From Acidobacteriota bacterium (GTDB lineage Bacteria; Acidobacteriota; Blastocatellia; Pyrinomonadales; Pyrinomonadaceae), in NCBI GenBank assembly GCA_019639155.1, contig JAHBSJ010000003.1, positions 186,001 to 250,000 of the forward strand: a DNA stretch of 64,000 nt. The letters are read 5' to 3'. Every line of letters starts with the position of its first letter. The stretch's first letter is position 1. Below the pieces are notes generated by a model. That model was not told where the DNA came from, searched no databases, and saw only the letters and a list, made by a program, of their open reading frames with translations. Positions 16,706-24,534 of this stretch are shown here, one piece after another. The translations under genes and the position numbers were made by a program.

Positions 16706-17130
16706 TCCTGATTGACGTAAGTCTCCTCATTTGCGCCCACAATACGGCCGACCCGCGCTTTTTGCAGGCGAGCTCTTGGTTTGAAGGGCTGATGAACAAA
16801 GGCCGGCCGGCGTTCTGCTGGGAAACCGTAAATGGCTTCATCAGGGTCTCTACAAACAGGAGCGCGATGCCAAACCCATACACAATGCGCGAAGCTTTTG
16901 CCGTAGTGGAAGATTGGCTGGAACTTCCCAATGTATCTTTTCTAATACCGGGAGGCGATCACCTAAAGGTTCTTCAGAGCGTCAGCGTAGGGGCGAACGC
17001 CGCTGGTTCGCTTTACTCTGATTCAATCCTCGCTGCCTATGCCATTTCTCATAATGCCACACTCGCGTCTTCGGATCGCGACTTCAGGCTTTTTGAGGGC
17101 CTGAAGCTTATCAATCCTCTTGTCGAGTAA
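16702..17130 (+). CDS. vapC: VapC-type PIN-domain ribonuclease toxin
   Basis: A 142-residue PIN domain protein. Acidic active-site residues are visible: D5 in LIDVSLLICAHN, E41 in WETVNGF, D106 in YSDSILAAYAI and D124 in SSDRDFRLF. VapC toxins cut tRNA or rRNA and are held inactive by VapB. The C-terminal SDRDF..F..L..INPL matches the family end. It overlaps vapB by 4 bp and overlaps the convergent membrane protein gene by 20 bp at its 3' end, suggesting insertion of the pair into an already compact region. Confidence 0.9.
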   Translation: MILIDVSLLICAHNTADPRFLQASSWFEGLMNKGRPAFCWETVNGFIRVSTNRSAMPNPYTMREAFAVVEDWLELPNVSFLIPGGDHLKVLQSVSVGANAAGSLYSDSILAAYAISHNATLASSDRDFRLFEGLKLINPLVE

Positions 17131-17773
17131 CATCGAGTTCGTCTCGTTTGCGTTGCAATTCGTCGAGTTCTTCCTTTAACCTTGTTATCTTTTCGTCGAT
17201 CGCGTCGAGGTCGGGTTCGTGGGTGCTGAGTTTGTGGAACACGGGCGTTACCACCGTGAGGCTGGCGATGATGATCCCGAGTACGCCGAGGATGCGGGCA
17301 ATGAGTTCGCTTGGCTCGGGCGGCGTCAGCCATATTAGGTAAAGTACGATCGCGGACAACGACCAAACGGCGGCGTGTGCGGCGATCAGCGACCACGCGA
17401 ACCGCTTATCGAGCCGTGCTAGCGACAGCAGCGACAGATGCGAGCATGACGCGGCAAGCAGCGTGGCAGACATCAGTGCTTTCACGAAAGTGTCGTTCGT
17501 TTCCTGCCACGACCAGATCACGATCATCCACATCGCTGCGGAAACAACGGAAAGCGCAATGCCCGCAAGCGGCATCACGCGGCCGCGGCCAGTTTCCAGA
17601 TAGGCACCGCATGCGAGGCCTAGGATACTCGTCGCGGTGATGGTCATTGTGGTCAGAAGAATTTTCGATTCGAGCTCGCCGAAATTACCGATCAAGATGA
17701 CGGCTATACCGATGACGGCGCTGACCGTCACAGAGCCGATCAGCAAATAAAGGAAAAAGCGTCGAAGGTTCAT
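17111..17773 (-). CDS. Polytopic membrane protein with C-terminal coiled coil
   Basis: A 220-residue protein with about six hydrophobic helices (residues 5-30, 40-65, 72-90, 100-120, 128-150, 160-180). It ends in a charged heptad stretch (DLDAIDEKITRLKEELDELQRKRDEL) likely to form a cytoplasmic coiled coil. I recognise no family. I chose the ATG at 17773, where the first helix begins (MNLRRFFLYLLIG); upstream sequence in frame is out-of-frame M16 DNA. It follows the M16 peptidase gene by 67 bp and may share its transcript. Confidence 0.72.
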   Translation of the reverse strand: MNLRRFFLYLLIGSVTVSAVIGIAVILIGNFGELESKILLTTMTITATSILGLACGAYLETGRGRVMPLAGIALSVVSAAMWMIVIWSWQETNDTFVKALMSATLLAASCSHLSLLSLARLDKRFAWSLIAAHAAVWSLSAIVLYLIWLTPPEPSELIARILGVLGIIIASLTVVTPVFHKLSTHEPDLDAIDEKITRLKEELDELQRKRDELDVTRQED

Positions 17774-17840
17774 ATCGCGGCCTCTAACCGCAAATCTACT
17801 CCTTTCGAACGCTATTGCAAGCGCAAAGTTCGGATGATGT

Positions 17841-19133
17841 TCAGATCGCGAGGCGGTCGCGGTCAACAGTGAGGCCTTCGAGGTCGCCGAGAGCGACGAA
17901 CGCGACATTCTCAGAAGTGAAATACTCACGGGCGATCTCGGCGATGTCATCACGTGTGACGGCGTCGATCTTGGCGAGCGTTTCTTCAACGGCGATCTGG
18001 CGGCCGTGGGTCAGTTCGCAATGTGCGAGCGAACCGGCACGGCCCGCGGAATCTTCGAGCCCGAGTAATATCGACGCACGAGCCTGGTCTTTCATCAGGC
18101 CGATCTCGTCGTCGCTGACGCCGTTGCGGACGACCCAACGCATCTCGTCCATCACGATGTCCAAAACTTCCTCGACCTGGTCGGGCGAGGTGCCTGCCGA
18201 AACGGCGAAAAAGCCTGTGTCGCCATACATAGCGGTCGATGTGCCGACGCTGTATGCGAGGCCGCGTTCTTCGCGGACGCGCTGCCACAGACGGCTCGAA
18301 GTGCCGCCCCCGATTATGTTCGCCAGCATGTCCGCGGCGTAACGGCGTTCGTCGCGCGCCGTTGTAAAAGGCGTCGCGACTATCATGTGTGCCTGTTCCA
18401 GATCGCCACGCTGTTCTATGAAGATCGGGGCGGCAGATCGCGGATCGCGGATCGCGGAGTGCGGATCCCCGGAGCACGCAGTGCTGAAGTGGTCGGCAGA
18501 TCCGATCAGATCGAGCAGGTGTTCATGTTCGACATTTCCCGCACCGGCGATGACGAGATTTTGCGGGTTGAACGCCGCGCGATGATAGTCGCGCGTGCGT
18601 TGGCTGCCGAAAGACCGCACGGTTTCGGGCGTTCCGGTGATAGGCAGGCCAAGCGGGTCATTGGGAAAGAATTCGCGATAGAAAATGTCGTTTATCAGCT
18701 CTTCGGGAGCGTCTTCGTGCATCTTCATTTCTTCGATGATCACGCGCTGCTCGTTCTCGAGGTCCGTTTCGTCAAACACCGGCCGGGTCAACATATCCGC
18801 CATCAGATCGAACGCATCGCCGATGCGGTCGTCCGTTACCTTGATGACAAAGCCTGTTTCGTCATGCGTGGTAAAAGCGTCTAGGTTGCCGCCGAGACGG
18901 TCCTGCTCGATGGCGATCTGCTTCGCGGTGCGCCGCGGCGTGCCTTTGAAAACGCAGTGCTCGATGAAGTGCGTGATGCCGTTCAGTTCGACGGGCTCGT
19001 GCCGCGAACCGACACGGTAGAAAAAGCCCAACGTCGCCGAACGCACGCCCGACATCCTGTCCGTCAGCACGGTCAAGCCGCTTTCAAGTCGAGTTTCTCC
19101 GATATCTTCTTTCACAGAGGAATAGCTAACCAC
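17841..19133 (-). CDS. M16 family zinc metallopeptidase
   Basis: A 430-residue processing-peptidase-like protein. It has the inverted zinc motif HFIEH (H55, E58, H59) and the downstream Glu in VIIEEMKMHEDAPEE. The second half contains GTSSRLWQRVREERGLAYSV, the conserved R/Y pair of the C-terminal M16 domain. It lacks an obvious signal peptide. A short linker after residue 220 (CSGDPHSAIRDPRSAAP) is encoded by a 7-bp tandem repeat and looks inserted. The start is uncertain: GTG at 19133 lies in a dispersed repeat, and GTG at 19115 is an alternative. Confidence 0.93.
   Translation of the reverse strand: MVSYSSVKEDIGETRLESGLTVLTDRMSGVRSATLGFFYRVGSRHEPVELNGITHFIEHCVFKGTPRRTAKQIAIEQDRLGGNLDAFTTHDETGFVIKVTDDRIGDAFDLMADMLTRPVFDETDLENEQRVIIEEMKMHEDAPEELINDIFYREFFPNDPLGLPITGTPETVRSFGSQRTRDYHRAAFNPQNLVIAGAGNVEHEHLLDLIGSADHFSTACSGDPHSAIRDPRSAAPIFIEQRGDLEQAHMIVATPFTTARDERRYAADMLANIIGGGTSSRLWQRVREERGLAYSVGTSTAMYGDTGFFAVSAGTSPDQVEEVLDIVMDEMRWVVRNGVSDDEIGLMKDQARASILLGLEDSAGRAGSLAHCELTHGRQIAVEETLAKIDAVTRDDIAEIAREYFTSENVAFVALGDLEGLTVDRDRLAI
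18437..18457. repeat. 7-bp tandem repeat within M16 gene
   Basis: Three exact copies of ATCGCGG (21 bp, so in frame) are followed by the related GAGTGCGGATCC. On the coding strand they encode part of SAIRDPRSA, in the linker between the two M16 domains. The length multiple of three and the loop position explain how it is tolerated. Confidence 0.75.
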
Positions 19134-19160
19134 AGATGAACGCAGATCAACACCGATGCG
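19127..19160. repeat. Dispersed-type repeat between M16 and flotillin genes
   Basis: The sequence CTAACCACAGATGAACGCAG, continuing into ATCAACACCGATG, contains two related 'AGATGAACRCAGATSAACAC' type units. Such units recur as intergenic repeats in many bacterial genomes. It overlaps the possible GTG start of the M16 gene. Only one copy is in this window, so the repeat status rests on its internal periodicity and general resemblance. Confidence 0.4.
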
Positions 19161-19189
19161 GTCATATAGGGGTTTTTGTGCTCAGTTGG

Positions 19190-20872
19190 TCAAGACCCCG
19201 ACTCCGGTGGTTCATTTCGAGTCGGCGGCGGATTTTGCGGCGGCCTTGGTTGAACCGGCGGCGGTGGTTTTGGTTGTTCCTTTGACGGCGTTACGGTTTT
19301 TTCCGGGGCGGGATCGCTTTGGTCTATTCCAAGCTGTGCCATGACCTCGGGGATGTTCAATCCGAGAGCCTGCAGCTGCTGCAGCAGTGTGAATATCACC
19401 GTCGGACCGGTCTGTGCAAAGCGGTTGATGCCGCTTTGTTCGCCGTTACTATTTCCCGAATCGATCATTACGACCTTGTCGATATTGCCGAGCGGTTCGC
19501 TTACGGCGCGGAAAACAGGGGCCGACGATTCGATTATTGACGGCAGCTTTTCGAGAATGGTCTGCAGCCGTGCGGCGTCGTTAAATTCACGCCACGCGGC
19601 GGCTTTTTCCATAATGGCTTTTGCCTCGGCCAGGCCCTGTGCCTCGATCGCTTTTGCTTCGGCCAAGCCTTTTGCTTCCAGCTTTTCTGCTTCTGCAAGC
19701 CCGACGGCACGGATCTTTTCGGCCTCCGCCTTACCTTCGGCGGCGACGGCCGCGGCACGGCCCTGGCCCTCGCGTTCGAGCGTTTTTGCATCGGCTTCGG
19801 CTATCGCTATTTGCGCCTGCTTGCGGCCCTCGGCTTCGAGAATTGCGGCTTCCTGCAAGCCCTGAGCGCGGAGCACGGCGGCTTTTCGGTCGGCTTCGGC
19901 CTGTTTTACGACCGTTGCCTCGAGTTCCTTTTCTTTACGCAGGACCTCTTGTTCCTGAACGGATATCTGTTCCTGCGTGCGGATGCGTTCGATGCGGACC
20001 TCTTCGGCGGTCACTTGCTGCTGAGCCTGTGCATCAGCGAGCGGCCCAGCCTGGTTCGCCTTTGCTCTTTCAGCTTCGATCTCGGCCTGAACCTGCGCTT
20101 TTTGTATCTCGGTCTCGCGGTTGGATTGAGCTATCTGAGCCTCGGTTTCGAGCCGGACCTTTTCGCCTTCCTGCAGCGCGAGCGATGCCTTTATCTTAGA
20201 ATCGCGATTTGCTTCGGCCTGGCCGATCTCGGCGTCGCGTTTGACCTCGGCGGTTCGGCGTTTGCCAAGAGCGTCCAGATATCCCTCTTCGTCTGATATC
20301 TCTTGAATGGTCAGGGCGTCCATGCCGATGCCCATTTTTTCGAGGTCGCCGGCGGCTTCTGTTGTTAGTTTTTGCGCAAAGCTGAGACGGTCATTGTTGA
20401 TCTCTTCGACCGTCAGCGTACCGAGTATCGCGCGGAGGTGGCCTTCGAGCGTCTGAAAGATCAGGCGGTGAAACTGCTCTTGCGGCATTCCGAGAAAGCG
20501 TTCAGCAGCGGCACGCAAGCTTCCATCGTCGCCCTTGATTTTGACGTTCGCCACGGCTTTAACGGACACGGGAACGCCCTGGACCGTGTATGCCCGCGAT
20601 GTCGCGAGCGGCACAGTGATGACGTTAAGGTTCAGATATTCGACCTTTTCGAGGAAAGGGAAAACAAGCGTCGCACCGCCGCGAACCAGCCGATAGCCGA
20701 CCTTGGTTCCGTCGTCCAATTTGCGCCCGCGGCCCGATATCACGGCTGCCTGATTTGGCGAAACCTTGATGTAGTTGCGGCTGATCAGCATTATCGCGAT
20801 CAGTGCCGCGACGACGATCCCGAGGATGACAACGGGTATTATCAACGTTGAATAATCGAATAAAAAGTCCAT
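19190..20872 (-). CDS. Flotillin-like SPFH domain protein
   Basis: A 560-residue membrane scaffold protein. A transmembrane helix lies at about 10-30, an SPFH/band 7 domain at about 35-215 (VSPNQAAVISGRG, VQGVPVSVKAVANVKI), and a long Ala/Glu/Lys coiled coil at about 215-430 with repeated AEAKAIEAQGLAEAKAI units. The 40-residue tail is proline-rich (PKPPPPVQPRPPQNPPP). Flotillins organise detergent-resistant membrane domains and help protein oligomerisation and secretion. The NfeD-like gene lies 52 bp upstream in the same direction, the classical flotillin-NfeD pairing. Confidence 0.94.
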   Translation of the reverse strand: MDFLFDYSTLIIPVVILGIVVAALIAIMLISRNYIKVSPNQAAVISGRGRKLDDGTKVGYRLVRGGATLVFPFLEKVEYLNLNVITVPLATSRAYTVQGVPVSVKAVANVKIKGDDGSLRAAAERFLGMPQEQFHRLIFQTLEGHLRAILGTLTVEEINNDRLSFAQKLTTEAAGDLEKMGIGMDALTIQEISDEEGYLDALGKRRTAEVKRDAEIGQAEANRDSKIKASLALQEGEKVRLETEAQIAQSNRETEIQKAQVQAEIEAERAKANQAGPLADAQAQQQVTAEEVRIERIRTQEQISVQEQEVLRKEKELEATVVKQAEADRKAAVLRAQGLQEAAILEAEGRKQAQIAIAEADAKTLEREGQGRAAAVAAEGKAEAEKIRAVGLAEAEKLEAKGLAEAKAIEAQGLAEAKAIMEKAAAWREFNDAARLQTILEKLPSIIESSAPVFRAVSEPLGNIDKVVMIDSGNSNGEQSGINRFAQTGPTVIFTLLQQLQALGLNIPEVMAQLGIDQSDPAPEKTVTPSKEQPKPPPPVQPRPPQNPPPTRNEPPESGS

Positions 20873-20924
20873 TTTGAATTTCCTTATCTCTCGTCCGGAT
20901 CACTCTCCGGAAAGGCCAAAGTCG

Positions 20925-21473
20925 TTAGTCCACTTCTGTCGAAACGATCAAAGAATCGCCGGCGACAGCGGATATCTTGACGATCGTGCCCGGTCTGATC
21001 TCGTCGCTGCCGGTGGTGCGGGCGAGCTTTTCCACGCGTTCGTCGCCGATCTTTGTCATTATCTGGCCAAGCTCGCCGGGTTTTATCATGACCGTAACCT
21101 GCGCGGTGCGGCCGACAAGGTTCGCGTCCGAGACGCTGCTCGACGCCTGCTGGCTGATCAGAAACCGTCCGAATGCCGAAACGACGCCGCCAAAAATAAC
21201 GCCGCCGAGCAATCCGATCATCGAACTCGCGATCGCCCCCATTTCCGCCCATGCACCGATAAAGCCGAAACCGCCAAATGCCGTAATAAAAACAGCGATC
21301 ACGCGGCTGTCGAACAGCCCGAAATCCGCGCCGTCGCCGCCGCCGAGGTCAGCCTCGCCGCCGAACATCTCAAAAATGTCGCCCAAAATTAGCGACGCCA
21401 GCAAAAAAATGAACCCGACGCCGCCAATGATGGCAAAAAGCACCAAAAGATTTACACTCGAAACAAGATCCAT
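20925..21473 (-). CDS. NfeD-like membrane protein
   Basis: A 182-residue protein. An N-terminal helix (VNLLVLFAIIGGVGFIFLLASLI) is followed by two more hydrophobic helices at about 58-78 and 82-105, then a C-terminal OB-fold-like domain (NLVGRTAQVTVMIKPGELGQI, IRPGTIVKISAVAGDSLIV). NfeD proteins partner flotillins, and this one directly precedes the flotillin gene. The glycine/aspartate stretch GGEADLGGGDGAD between helices is unusual. It is the first gene of the pair. Confidence 0.85.
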   Translation of the reverse strand: MDLVSSVNLLVLFAIIGGVGFIFLLASLILGDIFEMFGGEADLGGGDGADFGLFDSRVIAVFITAFGGFGFIGAWAEMGAIASSMIGLLGGVIFGGVVSAFGRFLISQQASSSVSDANLVGRTAQVTVMIKPGELGQIMTKIGDERVEKLARTTGSDEIRPGTIVKISAVAGDSLIVSTEVD

Positions 21474-21539
21474 TCAGGGCATCTCCTAAAAATACGGTTG
21501 ATGAACGAATGCACACATCATACACCGAAAAGCAGAAAA

Positions 21540-21971
21540 TTAGCCACCAATTACACAGATAACACGAATTGTTCCTAAAATATCAACCGTTCATATTCCA
21601 GTTTGCGTTTTCCGGAGTTGAGCAAATACGCAAGTCGGAAGCCGGTAGCTTTCAGGTAGTTCAGTGTTTGCGACCGATGAGCGTTCATTAGTCTTTCCGC
21701 GGCCTTCAATTCGAGGATGATCGAATCTTCTGCCACAACGTCAGCGACATACTCTACCAAAATCCGGCTGTGAAACTTTACGTTTATCGGCACTTACTGT
21801 TGATAAATGATCCCGTTTTCCTCAAAAAGCACCGCAAGAGCGTTCTGGTATATTTTCTCGAGAAATCCATAGCCGAGTTCAGTATGAACCTGCATTGCAA
21901 GTCCGACGATCCGGTAAGAAAGTTCGCGATGCAGGATTCTGTCATCCATAATTCGTGTAATTCGTGGCTAA
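21540..21971. mobile_element. Inverted-repeat-framed GxxExxY cassette
   Basis: The left arm begins TTAGCCACCAATTACAC (21540-21556) and ends ACACGAATT (21562-21570). The right arm at 21950-21971 is AATTCGTGTAATTCGTGGCT plus AA. Its reverse complement matches the left arm except for one mismatch and a 9-bp insertion in the left arm. The right arm touches the GxxExxY start codon. The cassette of about 430 bp sits between nfeD and the M14 gene. Related 'ATTCGTGTAATTCGTGGC' repeats are often seen beside GxxExxY genes. Mobility is inferred; no transposase is present. Confidence 0.5.
21575..21949 (-). pseudogene. GxxExxY family gene split by an in-frame stop
   Basis: The frame from the ATG at 21949 encodes 51 residues including the family signature GFLEKIY (in LGYGFLEKIYQNAL). 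It stops at TAA (21794-21796) exactly after the QQ that normally precedes the next strand. Beyond the stop the same frame continues with PINVKFHSRILVEYVADVVA, then LELKAAERL and LNYLKATGFRLAYLLN, to the normal C-terminus at 21575. A single base change (for example AAA to TAA) explains the break. The second half could be translated from the GTG at 21793. The family resembles PD-(D/E)XK-type nucleases; function is unproven. Confidence 0.88.
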
Positions 21972-21977
21972 AACCCT

Positions 21978-24428
21978 TTATTGGCTTATAGCATTGAACA
22001 GCAGCGGGAATGTCGCCAACGATTGCCCGCGGTATTGCGGGCGGAAGCCGAAGAGGATTATTTTGCCTTTTCCCATAGTCACTTCAACCAGTGCGGCTTT
22101 GCCCGCGATCTTTTCAGCACCGAGAGCCCAGCCGGAGAGAAGGATGTTCTTCGGATCGGACGGATAGCGGGCGATAACGCGGACCTTTTTGTCTGTACCA
22201 CCTGCGGTAGCGGGTGGTTGAAGTTGAGTGATCGATCCGTCGTTGTTCACCGGTCGAACTAAACCACCCGCTACCGCAGGTGGTTCTGACAGTTCGAACG
22301 CCGGCGAGTTTTCGAACCACGCGATTGACTGGGCGGTCATTCCTTTGGCGATGGGGTGGTTGGTGTCGAGTTCGGTGCGGAGGATCGACCCGGGGATGTA
22401 GAAATCCTTGCGGTCGAGCCCGGCGGTCACGTTCCTGATCGGCAAATTGAACTGCTCTATCGCAAAGAGCGACGAGCGATTCAGAAACACAAGCGTCCCG
22501 CCCGCCTCGACAAACGTCTTCAAATTCTCGACGCCCTCTCGTCCCAAGCCGCCCACGTACTCATCCGGCATCGCACCTTTCGCATAGCCGTTTAGGATCT
22601 GATTTGCGGGTTGGTCGGGGAAAACAATATAACTTCCTAGATCGCCGCCTGATCGAATGTCTTTATCGGTTATGCTGCGATAGTCTGCATCGCATTTTGC
22701 CTTAGTACGCTGCTCAAATACCCAGCGGGTCCAGCCCTCGTCCATGGAATCAGAAGCCGAACGATAGATCGCGTTCGACGGTGTGCCGCGGCGTCCGCCG
22801 ACCACGCAGCCTCTGTCAATTCCGAGACTGGCAGAAAGGCCTTTCACATCAAAGTTCTTGAAGATCGGAACGACCTCGACATCGAAGAGCATAGGGAGCG
22901 TGTGAGCCGTTACGTCGTAGGGACGCACCGGATTCCCATTGTCGTCCAAGAGGTTCGGATAGGTCTGGTTTTCCAAAAGAGCTTTCGCAAATCCGCCGTA
23001 AGGTTGATCCAATGGAATGAAGACCGTTCCATCGGGATATTGAATTTCGCCGAGTTTGAGAGACCTCATCGTTTTCGCCTCAACGCCTGCCCGCCGGAGA
23101 AGGGTCAAAAGCTCCTGTCGGCGGAAATGAGCCTCAGTCAACTCATCTGATCCGGAAGGTTTGAGATAAGGAATTAGAAATCCGGTCATTTGACCATCTT
23201 TCCTCGGTCGCACCGCTTCTTTCCCGATCTCATAAAACCTCGAAAGCCATTTTTCGCGGTTGTTGGCGGCGTGGGTGAGCAGGCTAAACGCCGTGGCGGT
23301 CATGTAATCGGTGATGTTTCGGAGTTTCCACGTCCCGCCTTTCCAGACGGGGCCGAAGTTGGGGGATTCTACCTTTGCGTCGAGGCCGCCGGGCGAGGTG
23401 CCTAGCTGTTCAAATTTGACCTCGACCGGCGTCGCGAGGCGTGCGGAAGCGGTTTCGGACAGAATTCGTACGCCGCCGTGGTAGTGCGAATAGGCTCGTG
23501 CGGGTGTCCAGGCGTCATAGGTCGTGCCGGTCGTGATGCCCTGAAAACCATTCTTTCTGAGGTCGTTCGCGATGTAAGAGCCGAGTTCGGTAAAGCCCTC
23601 GACGATCTGCTTAGGCACGTTCGGTTCGACTGGCGGCATATACGGCGGGACGAATTGCCGCGCACCGTAAATGCCCTGCTGATGCACATCAAGCACGATC
23701 TGCGGCCGCCATACGTTGTGAATTTTATCGACCGTGAGCTGCGTCTCTACCTGCGTGAACGCGTACCAGTCGCGGTTCAGATCGTGGCCGACGTATTTGT
23801 GATAAAGCTCGGGCGGATTAGTGCCTTCATACGGCGTGCCTAGCGTTTTGTCGTACCAATTTTTGACGATGTCCACGCCGTCGGGATTGAGAGCCGGGAC
23901 GAGCAGGATGATCGTGTTGTCGAGAATTCCCTTCGTCCTCGCGTCATCGCTCGACGCCAGTTGATGAGCGACCAGCATCGACGACAGGTAACTGCCGACC
24001 TCTGTCGAGTGGATGCCGTACGTTATTAGGACGATCGTCTTGCCTTGGGCGATCAGGCCTTTAGCTGCGGCATCACGGGCGGGCAGGGTTGCCCGCGTTC
24101 CGGCTATCTTGCGGGGATCGGCGAGCTTTTTGTTGATGTCGTTGTATTTTGCGAGGGCTTTCAGATTCGCGGGCGACGAGATCGTTGCGTAAACGAACGG
24201 TGCCCCCATCGTGCTTTTGCCGATCTCTTCGAATTTGACGCGGTCCGACGCTTTGTCGAGTTTTTGGAAATAATCGACCACCTGTGCCCAGCTTGCCAGC
24301 TTTCGGTCATCGCCCGGCGTGAAACCGAGGACATCTTTGGGCGCCGGAACCTGTGCGGCGGCACCAGCCGCAAACAAGAAGATCAAACCGCAGAGACGGA
24401 GAGCCGCTGAGAAAAAACTTCTGAACAT
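21978..24428 (-). CDS. M14 family zinc carboxypeptidase, secreted
   Basis: An 816-residue exported peptidase. The signal peptide (about 1-25, MFRSFFSAALRLCGLIFLFAAGAAA) is partly encoded by a dispersed repeat. The M14 zinc site is HSTE (in YGIHSTEVGS) plus the downstream His in LDVHQQG. Substrate-binding residues lie in NPDGVDIV and GHDLNRDWYAF. The C-terminal half is a glutamine-amidotransferase-like/beta domain ending FGFRPQYRGQSLATFPLLFNAI. A 34-residue insert (about 714-748) encoded by an inverted repeat interrupts this domain. Related proteins are periplasmic or secreted peptidases. It is divergent from the OPT transporter gene, hinting at a peptide-uptake theme. Confidence 0.93.
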   Translation of the reverse strand: MFRSFFSAALRLCGLIFLFAAGAAAQVPAPKDVLGFTPGDDRKLASWAQVVDYFQKLDKASDRVKFEEIGKSTMGAPFVYATISSPANLKALAKYNDINKKLADPRKIAGTRATLPARDAAAKGLIAQGKTIVLITYGIHSTEVGSYLSSMLVAHQLASSDDARTKGILDNTIILLVPALNPDGVDIVKNWYDKTLGTPYEGTNPPELYHKYVGHDLNRDWYAFTQVETQLTVDKIHNVWRPQIVLDVHQQGIYGARQFVPPYMPPVEPNVPKQIVEGFTELGSYIANDLRKNGFQGITTGTTYDAWTPARAYSHYHGGVRILSETASARLATPVEVKFEQLGTSPGGLDAKVESPNFGPVWKGGTWKLRNITDYMTATAFSLLTHAANNREKWLSRFYEIGKEAVRPRKDGQMTGFLIPYLKPSGSDELTEAHFRRQELLTLLRRAGVEAKTMRSLKLGEIQYPDGTVFIPLDQPYGGFAKALLENQTYPNLLDDNGNPVRPYDVTAHTLPMLFDVEVVPIFKNFDVKGLSASLGIDRGCVVGGRRGTPSNAIYRSASDSMDEGWTRWVFEQRTKAKCDADYRSITDKDIRSGGDLGSYIVFPDQPANQILNGYAKGAMPDEYVGGLGREGVENLKTFVEAGGTLVFLNRSSLFAIEQFNLPIRNVTAGLDRKDFYIPGSILRTELDTNHPIAKGMTAQSIAWFENSPAFELSEPPAVAGGLVRPVNNDGSITQLQPPATAGGTDKKVRVIARYPSDPKNILLSGWALGAEKIAGKAALVEVTMGKGKIILFGFRPQYRGQSLATFPLLFNAISQ
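22197..22284. repeat. Coding palindromic repeat inside the M14 gene
   Basis: A perfect 23-bp inverted repeat (arms 22197-22219 and 22262-22284; core CCACCTGCGGTAGCGGGTGG) is separated by 42 bp. It is read through in frame and yields EPPAVAGG and QPPATAGG, the two faces of the same repeat. The insert falls between FEL and VRVIARYP, a loop in the C-terminal domain. This looks like a REP/RPE-like element tolerated inside a protein. Confidence 0.8.
24386..24416. repeat. Dispersed 'ACCGCAGAGACG' repeat in signal-peptide coding region
   Basis: AACCGCAGAGACGGAGAGCC, continuing into GCTGAGAAAAA, resembles the arms of the element at 37664-37786 and the single unit at 33975. Here it lies within the M14 gene and encodes FFSAALRLCGL of the signal peptide on the minus strand. 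Confidence 0.55.
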
Positions 24429-24534
24429 ATATCGATAGTTTAGTATAAATTGCCGGAAAATTGCTCAATTCGAAGCCCTAGAAAATTACGCTTGCAATAT
24501 CTGCGGAATGGGCGTACATTTCAGCGGTCAAGTT

